From an uncultured Candidatus Saccharibacteria bacterium (GTDB lineage: Bacteria > Patescibacteriota > Saccharimonadia > Saccharimonadales > Saccharimonadaceae), in NCBI GenBank assembly GCA_949070545.1, contig CARTQV010000014.1, positions 1 to 14,865 on the forward strand: DNA of 14,865 bases. The letters are read 5' to 3'. The translations under genes were made by a program, and so were the position numbers. How positions within the stretch are numbered: the first letter of the stretch is position 1; each line of letters starts with the position of its first letter. Positions 6,529 through 13,414 of this stretch are shown here, one piece after another. The notes beneath the pieces were generated by a model. The model was not told where the DNA came from. It saw nothing but the letters and a program-made list of their open reading frames with translations, and did no database searches.

Positions 6529-8166
6529 ATGGTGTCTGGCACGAAGAAAAAACGTTTCCACTTTCGCTCTGTTGTTAGCCTTGCCAATCGCAAGTTACCT
6601 GTACGTTTCGCCGCGATCGTGCTTTCTGGGTCAACACTGATTTCTGCTCTGCTCGGGATTTTTCGCGACCGCCTGTTGAATTCTTATTATCTCGACACCT
6701 ATCCAACTGGCATTGATGCCTACACTGCCGCGTTTACAATTCCTGATTTTTTGTTCTTCCTACTTACTTCTGGTGCTCTGGCCGTCAGTTTTATTCCAGT
6801 CTTTAACCAACGTCTCAGCACCGGCAACAAAAAATCTGCTTGGGAACTCAGTTCTAGCATTTTGAATCTAATGGCTTTATTGACGTTGGTGGCCTCGATT
6901 TTAATTATTATTTTCGCTGATCCGCTCGTCCGTTATGTCGTCGGCCCAGGCCTCGATGAATCAGGCATGATTCTTGCAATCAACATGATGCGTGTAATCG
7001 CCATCAACCCATTCTTGTTCAGCATTTCGACCATTCTATCCAGCATTCAACAAGCCCTCGGACGTTTCATTCTCTATGCGCTTGCCCCCGCACTCTACAA
7101 TGTCGGAATCCTGATTGGGATTGGTTGGTTTACAAACGGAATTAATCTTTTTGGTTGGCAAGTTTTCGAAGGTGGCATCATGGGAGTTGCGCTTGGCGTA
7201 GTGTTTGGCGCAGTTTTACAAGTCATTGTTAGCTTAATCGGACTATTTGGCCTTGGCTTTGATTACGAATTTCGCATCAATTGGAAAAACCAAGGTTTTC
7301 GATCTATTCTTAAACTACTACCAGCGCGGAGCCTCGACCAAGGTATGGATTATATTAACACCATCGTTACAACAAATTTGTCCTCACGCATGGGAGCAGG
7401 GGCCTTGAGATCTTATAACCAAGCCTTCAGCCTTGCCCAAATGCCCGTCAACTTAATTGGGGTCGCAATTTCTACGGCGTTCTTCCCGCAGCTCACCAAC
7501 GAAATCGCCGCCGGAAAAGAAGCCAAGTTTCAAAAAACCTTCCGCACTGCACTCAGCACTATCCTCTGGATTGCACTGCCCGTTGGAGTCATCGCCTTTT
7601 TCGCCCGCGGCTATGTCGTCAGCTTCATCAAAAACGGTGGCGATCCACTCATTTCTTCCATTCTCGCTGCGCTCGTTCTATCAATTTTTGCCAACTCAAT
7701 CTTCCATATCGCTTCGCGTGGCTTCTACGCTCACCAAGACACCAAGACCCCTTTCATCGTCTCCGTAGTTTGCATCAGCTTCACGATTTTAATGGCAATT
7801 ACCTTTTCAATCATCGGCCTCGGCGTCGACGGCCTTGGCTGGGCACAGTCTATTGGCGCTAGCATCGAAGTTGTTGCCCTACTTTCCATCCTGCAAAAAC
7901 GCTCAAAAGGCAAGCTACTCGACAAAGATTTCTGGCATAACACTATTCGCACAATTTTCGCCACCGTCATCACCGGTTGTGTGGCATATTCCTTGACAAA
8001 ATTCTTCCCATTCATGTCTACCGACGATTCCATTTTCATGGTCTTCCCGAAATTCTGCGTTATTGTAATTGGGTCACTCCTGACTTATCTTTTAGCTGGC
8101 TATTTCCTTGATCTCGAACAAATCAAACCGATTTTCGAGAAGCTTAAGCGTTCATTCACGAAATAA
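6529..8166 (+). CDS. murJ: Lipid II flippase MurJ (MviN family)
   Basis: This 545-residue polytopic protein of the MOP superfamily moves lipid II from the inner to the outer face of the membrane for peptidoglycan synthesis. A basic tail of about 25 residues precedes a set of some 14 hydrophobic segments. The N-terminal family signature is clear: SALLGIFRD (39-47) with R46 and D47, D63 in IDAYTAAFTIPD, then TSGALAVSFIPVF (80-92). A second conserved block, YNQAFSLAQMPVNLIGVAISTAFFP, lies near 299-323. Its ATG follows the serS stop with no gap. The nearest Shine-Dalgarno-like GGAG (6511-6514) is 14 nt upstream, which is long, so translation may depend on ribosomes finishing serS. Linkage with uppP fits a shared wall-precursor cycle. 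Confidence 0.93.
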   Translation: MVSGTKKKRFHFRSVVSLANRKLPVRFAAIVLSGSTLISALLGIFRDRLLNSYYLDTYPTGIDAYTAAFTIPDFLFFLLTSGALAVSFIPVFNQRLSTGNKKSAWELSSSILNLMALLTLVASILIIIFADPLVRYVVGPGLDESGMILAINMMRVIAINPFLFSISTILSSIQQALGRFILYALAPALYNVGILIGIGWFTNGINLFGWQVFEGGIMGVALGVVFGAVLQVIVSLIGLFGLGFDYEFRINWKNQGFRSILKLLPARSLDQGMDYINTIVTTNLSSRMGAGALRSYNQAFSLAQMPVNLIGVAISTAFFPQLTNEIAAGKEAKFQKTFRTALSTILWIALPVGVIAFFARGYVVSFIKNGGDPLISSILAALVLSIFANSIFHIASRGFYAHQDTKTPFIVSVVCISFTILMAITFSIIGLGVDGLGWAQSIGASIEVVALLSILQKRSKGKLLDKDFWHNTIRTIFATVITGCVAYSLTKFFPFMSTDDSIFMVFPKFCVIVIGSLLTYLLAGYFLDLEQIKPIFEKLKRSFTK

Positions 8167-8169
8167 CTA

Positions 8170-8178
8170 TGCTATAAT
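8170..8178 (+). promoter_or_regulatory. Extended -10 promoter for uppP, leaderless
   Basis: TGC followed by TATAAT (8173-8178) overlaps the end of the short murJ-uppP gap and ends 6 nt before the ATG at 8185. A weak TTCATT at 8151-8156 could serve as -35. No Shine-Dalgarno is present. Confidence 0.65.
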
Positions 8179-8184
8179 CAACTT

Positions 8185-8994
8185 ATGGATATTTTTCAAG
8201 CAATACTACTCGGTTTTGTACAGGGAATTACAGAGTTCATTCCCGTCTCCTCTTCGGGCCACCTCGAGCTCATCCAGCACATCTTTAATTTTCCGTCCGA
8301 AAACTTTCACTATTTTCTTGAGTTCATCAACCTCGGAACTTTGCTCGCACTCTTAATTTACTTCCGCAAGCGTATCTGGACAATCCTTCAAGATATTTTT
8401 TCAGAACGCAATTATCGCCTCGCAATCAACCTCGTCATCACGACGATACCTGCCGGCGTCATTGGCTTATTGCTCGCAGGGATGATTGAAGAGAACGATT
8501 TTTTCAGCTCACTCATCACGGTTAGTGTCGCCATGGGAATAATCGGTATTTTAATGTTGGTCATTGACCGTTTGCCCCATCTCTCGAACCTGAAAGACGA
8601 GAATCATTTAACACCAACGCGGGCGTTAGTAATTGGCCTGTCGCAAGTCATTGCATTAATCCCTGGAGCCTCCCGCTCTGGAACAACAATTCTCGCTGGA
8701 CGCATCGTCGGTCTGGATTCGAAATCAGCCGCTGAGTATTCCTTTCTCGCCTCGATTCCAATCATGTGCGGCGTTTGTCTGAAGTTATTTACGAGCGAGA
8801 CGGGCAGAGTATATTTCGGCGAAAATCTCGGGATGTTATTACTATCGAATTTGATTGCTTTCGTCGTGGGATTGGTAGCATTGAAGTTCTTACTACGTTT
8901 CTTGAAAAAACCTGGTGCTCTACAAAGTTTCGGGCGTTATCGCATCACGTTAGCTTGTATCGTAATTGGTGTAGTGTTAATCTTGAGCGTATAA
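8185..8994 (+). CDS. uppP: Undecaprenyl-diphosphate phosphatase (BacA/UppP)
   Basis: This 269-residue integral membrane enzyme dephosphorylates undecaprenyl diphosphate to the monophosphate carrier used for peptidoglycan and other glycans; the family can confer bacitracin tolerance. The first active-site block is QGITEFIPVSSSGHLEL (13-29), where Q13 and E17 fit the (E/Q)xxxE motif and H26 fits E. coli His30. The second is PGASRSGTT (160-168), where R164 fits E. coli Arg174. Several hydrophobic helices surround both blocks and the length is normal. It has its own -10 element but lies 18 bp after murJ, so read-through is likely. The next gene starts 1 nt after its stop. Confidence 0.95.
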   Translation: MDIFQAILLGFVQGITEFIPVSSSGHLELIQHIFNFPSENFHYFLEFINLGTLLALLIYFRKRIWTILQDIFSERNYRLAINLVITTIPAGVIGLLLAGMIEENDFFSSLITVSVAMGIIGILMLVIDRLPHLSNLKDENHLTPTRALVIGLSQVIALIPGASRSGTTILAGRIVGLDSKSAAEYSFLASIPIMCGVCLKLFTSETGRVYFGENLGMLLLSNLIAFVVGLVALKFLLRFLKKPGALQSFGRYRITLACIVIGVVLILSV

Positions 8995-8995
8995 C

Positions 8996-9370
8996 ATGAC
9001 AAAACTCTCACTTATCATTGGTGAAATTTATAGCAAGTATCTCCCCTTAGCCGAGAAAGCTAGCATACGTCTTGATCTCGATATAGCTGACCCAACCGAA
9101 GAAACGGGCGAAGATGAGAATTTGAAAGCTGAACTCGACAAGCAATTGAAAGCGGCTCTGAAACGCACTCCAAATGGCGAAATTAAGATTGCTGCAGATA
9201 AAAACAAAATAGTGATTCAAGATAGCGGAACAACTTTGTCTCCAACTGCTTGCACTTTGCTGTCGCGCGGGCGTGTTTCGGCGAAATCACGCGTCGGATT
9301 TGGAACTACGGTAAAAATCGACCTCGAACCAAAATCTTCACCAAAATCCAAAAAACCTCTTCCTTTTTAA
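8996..9370 (+). CDS. Small stand-alone protein resembling a degenerate histidine-kinase ATPase domain
   Basis: This is a 124-residue soluble protein with no signal or membrane segment. Its order of elements resembles a GHKL/HATPase_c domain. PLAEKASIRLDLDI (17-30) is like the first strand region. ELDKQLKAALKRTPNGEI (46-62/63) is like the N-box helix and strand. IVIQDSG (72-78) is like the G1 box, and RVGFGTTVKIDL (99-110) is like the G2 region. Key ATP-site residues are missing: the N-box Asn maps to A53, the DxGxG box reads D76-S-G-T-T, and the lid is shortened. There is no kinase core or His-box. The reading frame is intact and starts 1 nt after uppP, so it appears to be a maintained gene rather than debris. 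It may bind a partner, or a nucleotide weakly. The family assignment is by eye and moderate. Confidence 0.6.
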   Translation: MTKLSLIIGEIYSKYLPLAEKASIRLDLDIADPTEETGEDENLKAELDKQLKAALKRTPNGEIKIAADKNKIVIQDSGTTLSPTACTLLSRGRVSAKSRVGFGTTVKIDLEPKSSPKSKKPLPF

Positions 9371-9378
9371 AGCCCTTA

Positions 9379-9387
9379 TGCTATAAT
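9379..9387 (+). promoter_or_regulatory. Extended -10 promoter for the sortase gene
   Basis: TGC followed by TATAAT (9382-9387) ends 9 nt before the ATG at 9397. It argues for that start and against the longer in-frame extension back to 9250, which would lie inside the preceding gene and upstream of this promoter. Confidence 0.65.
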
Positions 9388-9396
9388 AAAAGCATC

Positions 9397-10020
9397 ATGG
9401 GAGGTATCAAAAGGTTTAACCCGTTCTATCGCATAGCTTTGCATCGTTTGAGCCGCAGCGACAAACTCGAAGGGAGCCAAGGATTGTCTCTGCAGGCCCA
9501 TACTCATGTAAAACACAGTTTCGCGAGTTTATCGAAACAAGTCATTTGGCTTACAATCGTCGGTGGACTGTCGTTCTTGGCTCCAATCTACGCCCATATG
9601 AGTGTAGAAAAAGTCTCATCTATCGAAGCTTTAAGCTACCCCACGCTCAGTATTACGAATATCAACCTCGAGACTCCTGTTGCCGGACTCGAGATGATTG
9701 ACCGCAAGCTCACACCTCCAGAAACTATTGCTGGATCTTATAGCCAAAACGAAAACAAAACTTTAATTATCGGTCATTCTTCGACTGTGTTTAAGAAATT
9801 AGAACAAGTTCGGCTAGGGAACGAAATCAAATATGGCGATAAAACTTATATTGTAACAAATACCGTAACCCTTGAAAAAAGTCAGGTTGACATGAGCTCA
9901 GTGCTTGCTACTAGTGAATCAAATACACTTGTCCTGATGACTTGCGCTGGCGACCCACTCCCAGACCAAGATGCAACGCACCGTCTACTCATCACTGCCC
10001 AAGAAAAAATTACGCCATAG
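9397..10020 (+). CDS. Sortase (class undetermined, cysteine transpeptidase)
   Basis: Taking ATG 9397 as start, this 207-residue protein has a cytosolic N-terminal tail of about 48 residues, one membrane helix at about 49-67 (IWLTIVGGLSFLAPIYA), and an external sortase barrel. The catalytic set is complete: H127 in IIGHSS, C183 in LVLMTCAG (the TLxTC motif) and R196 in HRLLI. The order and spacing match the sortase fold, and the positions are close to His120, Cys184 and Arg197 of S. aureus SrtA. Sortases cut a C-terminal sorting signal and attach the protein to the wall or join pilin subunits. No protein in the window ends in an evident LPXTG-like signal, so the substrate lies elsewhere. The start was chosen because it lies 9 nt after a TGC-TATAAT box. 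Confidence 0.88.
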   Translation: MGGIKRFNPFYRIALHRLSRSDKLEGSQGLSLQAHTHVKHSFASLSKQVIWLTIVGGLSFLAPIYAHMSVEKVSSIEALSYPTLSITNINLETPVAGLEMIDRKLTPPETIAGSYSQNENKTLIIGHSSTVFKKLEQVRLGNEIKYGDKTYIVTNTVTLEKSQVDMSSVLATSESNTLVLMTCAGDPLPDQDATHRLLITAQEKITP

Positions 10021-10037
10021 TCTCCAGTCCTGCATGG

Positions 10038-10046
10038 TGCTATAAT
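10038..10046 (+). promoter_or_regulatory. Extended -10 promoter for the surface pair at 10055-11562
   Basis: TGC followed by TATAAT (10041-10046) ends 8 nt before the ATG at 10055, predicting a leaderless mRNA. No -35 or Shine-Dalgarno is visible. Confidence 0.65.
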
Positions 10047-10054
10047 AGAAACAT

Positions 10055-10837
10055 ATGCAACGCCTGATTAGTAAGAATTGGCTTCGTTTGAGTTTAATTT
10101 TTGTGACCTCTTTTGGTGTTAGCCTCGGCGCCGCGAGCATCGTTCGAATTCTTGTCTTCCCGCCCCAAGCTGTCAGCGCTGAACCTGAGCCCGAAGTGGC
10201 AGCAACGGAAACTGCAGAAGAACCAATCGTCGCCGAAGTTCCAAAGTTTATTAGCCTACAGGAGTCCGTAGAGACGTGGGCAATCGAGTTAGATTCCACC
10301 GCTAGCATCGGCGTAAAAATCTATGATCTTGATAATAACCAGCCCGCCGCAGAGTATCGTTCTAGCGAAGTTCTTTCGAGCGTTGCTTTAACAGAATTGA
10401 TGACCGACTATCTCAAGGCAAGAAGTAGCATAACGGAAGGAACTGAACAACTAATCGAACAACTTGGACTACCAAACACTTCTTCTGACGGGGCTTATAC
10501 AAATGCGAACGACGCCTATATTTTTTTACAATTCCTTTGGGAGCATAGCGAACTGACTCAAGCGAGTTGGGACGAGTTACAAGATAATCTCTTAGGGCAG
10601 TTGATATCAGAAAATGGAGAAGATCTAAGACAAGGCTTTGCGCGCGGGATCACAAACGCGAAAGTTTATACGAAAACTAGCACAGAACTACTAAACAATG
10701 CCTCGCCTATTTATAGCAGTATTGGATTTTTTGAGATGGTCGCCGATAATCGACACTATGCTCTGGTTTTGTTGGGAAATCTAACCGACGAGGATGCTGA
10801 GAATCTCGGAGCAATCATTGAGCGAGAGTTAATGTGA
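10055..10837 (+). CDS. Membrane-anchored beta-lactamase-fold protein lacking the SxxK lysine
   Basis: This 260-residue protein has an uncleaved or signal-type N-terminal helix (about 11-35), an acidic Pro/Glu-rich linker (41-63), and an external domain that resembles class A beta-lactamase-like serine hydrolases. GVKIYDLDNN (86-95) fits the opening strands. The following helix has S108-S109-V-A-L112 where the family has Ser-x-x-Lys, so the catalytic lysine is absent. VYTKTST (204-210) with K207-T208-S209 stands in for the KTG motif and is followed by the strand HYALVLLGN (234-242). These features suggest a pseudoenzyme that keeps the fold but not beta-lactam or D-Ala peptide hydrolysis. Remote similarity is judged by eye. 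Its TGA stop overlaps the GTG start of the nuclease gene by 4 nt, so the two are coupled. Confidence 0.6.
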   Translation: MQRLISKNWLRLSLIFVTSFGVSLGAASIVRILVFPPQAVSAEPEPEVAATETAEEPIVAEVPKFISLQESVETWAIELDSTASIGVKIYDLDNNQPAAEYRSSEVLSSVALTELMTDYLKARSSITEGTEQLIEQLGLPNTSSDGAYTNANDAYIFLQFLWEHSELTQASWDELQDNLLGQLISENGEDLRQGFARGITNAKVYTKTSTELLNNASPIYSSIGFFEMVADNRHYALVLLGNLTDEDAENLGAIIERELM

Positions 10838-11562
10838 AACGTTTTTTAAAACTAAAGAAATATCGCTCGCGCCGTATTCTAGCACTCGTCATCATCGTCA
10901 GTGGAGTAACTGGTGCTGTCATAGCAAATCCATCTAGCTATGAGAAGGTTGTGCAAGCCGATCAAGAAAACGAAGTTGTCGATGGGAAAGTGTCTGCAAA
11001 AAGTGTCTTGGAGAAATTAGAGATCAAAGGGCGTGCTCCAAAAACTGGTTATAGTCGCGAAGAGTTTTATTCTGGTTGGCCCAAAATCGACGGCTGCAAT
11101 CTGCGCCAAATCATCTTAAAGCGTGAACTCGGCGACAGCGCAAAACTTGCTGACGACAATTGTACGGTACTTTCAGGTGAGTTTGACGAACCTTACACTG
11201 GCTCGCACATGATTTTTTATGAAAAAAGCGACCTTTCGAATGGTCTCCAAATCGACCACGTCGTCGCCCTGTCAGACGCTTGGCAAAAAGGCGCACAGTA
11301 TTTGCCCAAAGAAGTACGTTATGAAATTGCAACTGACCCACTAAACTTGCTCGCCGTCGACGCAAAGACCAACCAAGGCAAATCTGACGGTGACGCTGCA
11401 ACTTGGCTTCCACCCAACAAATCTTTTCGTTGTCAATACGTCGCACGTCAAATCTCCGTGAAGCACAAATACAGCCTCTGGGTCACCCAGGCCGAGCATG
11501 ATGCCATCATGAAAGTTCTCGACACTTGCCCGAATGAACCAGCGGTAGGAATTGACGTGTAA
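10834..11562 (+). CDS. Exported HNH nuclease (DUF1524/GmrSD C-terminal type)
   Basis: The start is GTG at 10834, overlapping the previous stop (ATGTGA). Residues 1-14 are very basic, and ILALVIIVSGVTGAVIA (15-31) forms a membrane anchor or signal helix, so the 242-residue protein acts outside the membrane. The C-terminal domain matches the secreted DUF1524 HNH nucleases: a cysteine pair in DGCNL and DNCTVLSG followed by EPYTG, then QIDHVVALSDAWQKGA with D141 and H142, then DPLNLLAVDAKTNQGKSD with N171, N180 and K183, and ATWLPPNKSFRCQYVAR. Family members degrade external DNA or RNA. In a CPR-type cell with little nucleotide biosynthesis this could serve nutrient uptake (inference). All expected motifs are present. 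Confidence 0.87.
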   Translation: MKRFLKLKKYRSRRILALVIIVSGVTGAVIANPSSYEKVVQADQENEVVDGKVSAKSVLEKLEIKGRAPKTGYSREEFYSGWPKIDGCNLRQIILKRELGDSAKLADDNCTVLSGEFDEPYTGSHMIFYEKSDLSNGLQIDHVVALSDAWQKGAQYLPKEVRYEIATDPLNLLAVDAKTNQGKSDGDAATWLPPNKSFRCQYVARQISVKHKYSLWVTQAEHDAIMKVLDTCPNEPAVGIDV

Positions 11563-11583
11563 GCTAAGCAGAAAGGGGCAACT

Positions 11584-12219
11584 ATGAAATTAGAAATTGA
11601 AGCAACATTTGTAGACGTTGATAAGAAACAACTCCGCAAACAACTAAAACACCTCGGAGCTAAGCTCGTTCAACCAGAAATCTTAATGCGCAGAGTTGTG
11701 TTTGACACTGGTAAGAACAGTTTTGCACGTGTGCGCGACGAAGGAAAGCATACTATCTTCACTTATAAGAAACATCACGATAATACCCTAACTGGTACCG
11801 AAGAAATCAATGTTAAAGTCAACAACTATGAAGACATCATCGCCATTCTCAAATCTTGTGGTCTCAAAGTCAAAGCCGAGCAAGAGACCTACCGCGAATC
11901 TTGGCAACTTGACGACGCTGAAATCGACATCGATACCTGGCCATGGTTGCCTAGCTATGTAGAAATCGAAGGGCCTACTGTTGATACAGTGAAACAAACA
12001 GCCTCCAAACTAGGTTTCGATATGAAACATAGTGTTATCGGCTCAGTCGACGAAGTTTACAAACTATATTATGATGTGTCGAATGACGATATTAATTTCG
12101 GGCTAGCGGAAATCAAGTTTACCAACGCACCTGATTGGTTAGCAGCTCGATTACGTAGAGAACCACTTGCCCCAGCTAGAATCAAAGCGCAACCAATAAT
12201 CAACTCCGCGAAAGATTAA
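11584..12219 (+). CDS. CYTH-domain protein (triphosphate-binding, CyaB/thiamine-triphosphatase-like)
   Basis: This 211-residue soluble protein shows the CYTH pattern of strands with alternating charged residues that line a triphosphate tunnel. Visible elements are EIEATF (4-9), RRVVFDTG (36-43), FARVRDEG (47-54), IFTYKK (58-63), TGTEEINVKV, a YRESW stretch, DIDTWPWLPSYVEIEG and a C-terminal LAEIKF. The opening signature is normally ExExK; here T8 stands where the lysine is expected. Family members act on inorganic triphosphate, thiamine triphosphate or ATP (class IV adenylate cyclase); the sequence alone does not choose between these. AAAGGGG at 11572-11578 lies 5 nt before the ATG and fixes the start. 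The gene follows the nuclease after 21 nt. Its 3' end overlaps the convergent glycosyltransferase gene by 20 nt. Confidence 0.85.
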   Translation: MKLEIEATFVDVDKKQLRKQLKHLGAKLVQPEILMRRVVFDTGKNSFARVRDEGKHTIFTYKKHHDNTLTGTEEINVKVNNYEDIIAILKSCGLKVKAEQETYRESWQLDDAEIDIDTWPWLPSYVEIEGPTVDTVKQTASKLGFDMKHSVIGSVDEVYKLYYDVSNDDINFGLAEIKFTNAPDWLAARLRREPLAPARIKAQPIINSAKD

Positions 12220-13414
12220 CTTCGCTTTCTCCATGTTTAATCTTTGTCCATGTGACATTCTTTTTCAACAAAGCCCTCAAAGCGCAAGGAACATAAGTTG
12301 TAAGGTATAATGGATTCAACAATATAACTTTTATTTTCATTACACGTGACAAGTCTAATTTTTCACTTTTCAACATCCCTACTGTCATCAAAGCCAGCAC
12401 TATATAAACAAATCCGAGAGATCCACCAACAACTACGACCGCCAGCACTGCATTCCCGCTCGCAATAAGCCATCCCACCGCATCTAGCACCAAAAGCGTT
12501 AGTCCCAAAATCGCTAAAATCACCGGCTTCACTCCAACCCGCTCCTTCACGAGGCTACCATAGTTCCTTGCTGCCTTAGTCTTCTTGCGCATTTTCGAGA
12601 TATAGTGCTTACGCGCCGAAAAATAACCCTTGATCCAGCGCACACGTTGTGCCACGGTTTGCCGATATTTCACAGGCTGTTCATCATAAAATACCGCCGT
12701 CTCGTCATAATAAGTCGAAAAACCATGTAGCGTTGCATAAAGCGATAATTCATAATCTTCAGTCAAACTATGAAATGGCCAACCGCCCCACTCCCGCACC
12801 AATTCACCTCGCACATAAAAACCTGTTCCCGAAAAAATCATATTCGCCTGGTCACGCAACCTCTGACGATTACCAATTCCATTAATCATCGCGAATGTCA
12901 AACTCGAAGCTGCCGCCACTACATTAATATTCCCATTTTTTGCGTTCCGATAACCAGTCGCAATCTGATAACCTTTCTCATAATTTAGTAACATTCGTTC
13001 AATAAAATCATTTTCCATCGTATTATCTGCATCAAACACGAAATAAAGGCCATAATCCCTTCGCACCAAAATGTCAGCCACTGCATCGTCTAGAGCATAA
13101 CCTTTGCGCTGTTTACTCAAATCCCGCCGCAAAATCACCGTCGCCCCATACTTTGCACAAATTCCCACCGTCGGGTCATCACGCCGCTCCACCACAACAT
13201 AAACATCTCGCATATCAATTGCATGTGTCTGTTGTAACAAACTTTCGAGTAACTCCCCAATCACTGCGCTTTCATCTCGCGCTGCCACCAAAATCGCAAT
13301 ACTCGGATTCTCCTCTCCAGGAATCAACTCTAAGATATTTCGTTTCCGAGTCCACCTCGACCACAGAAACATCCCCATCGCAGAAATCAAACAAACCACC
13401 CCAACGATTGCCAT
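12200..13414 (-). CDS. Family 2 glycosyltransferase, membrane-bound, processive type
   Basis: This 404-residue protein has an N-terminal membrane helix (about 1-20), a cytosolic GT-A domain and a C-terminal set of hydrophobic segments (about 295-350, then near 370-385). Catalytic marks of the cellulose/hyaluronan/PgaC-like GT2 group are present: VLVAARDES-like VAARDES at about 46-52, D128-A-D130 in FDADN binding UDP-sugar and metal, TED (218-220) with the presumed base D220, and QRVRW (256-260) matching QxxRW. It should extend or transfer a sugar chain at the inner membrane face. The sugar and product are unknown. AGGTGGAG at 13430-13423 gives 8-nt spacing, and its ATG shares a base with the stop of the upstream membrane-protein gene (TAATG), so the pair is translationally coupled. 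It ends in TGA, used here as a true stop. Confidence 0.88.
   Translation of the reverse strand: MAIVGVVCLISAMGMFLWSRWTRKRNILELIPGEENPSIAILVAARDESAVIGELLESLLQQTHAIDMRDVYVVVERRDDPTVGICAKYGATVILRRDLSKQRKGYALDDAVADILVRRDYGLYFVFDADNTMENDFIERMLLNYEKGYQIATGYRNAKNGNINVVAAASSLTFAMINGIGNRQRLRDQANMIFSGTGFYVRGELVREWGGWPFHSLTEDYELSLYATLHGFSTYYDETAVFYDEQPVKYRQTVAQRVRWIKGYFSARKHYISKMRKKTKAARNYGSLVKERVGVKPVILAILGLTLLVLDAVGWLIASGNAVLAVVVVGGSLGFVYIVLALMTVGMLKSEKLDLSRVMKIKVILLNPLYLTTYVPCALRALLKKNVTWTKIKHGESEVNLSRS

Noticed and set aside
9250..9396. Longer sortase start at 9250 adding 49 residues
   Set aside because: It lies within the preceding gene in another frame, upstream of the TGC-TATAAT box at 9379-9387, and adds no sortase-like sequence.
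10835..10837. UGA read as glycine (Gracilibacteria/SR1 code)
   Set aside because: TGA ends this gene and the minus-strand glycosyltransferase at natural family lengths, and no in-frame TGA occurs inside any conserved gene.
12208..12230. GCGAA/TTCGC hairpin followed by TTTCT between convergent genes as a terminator
   Set aside because: A 5-bp stem with an 8-nt loop and a short, broken T-run is too weak to call.
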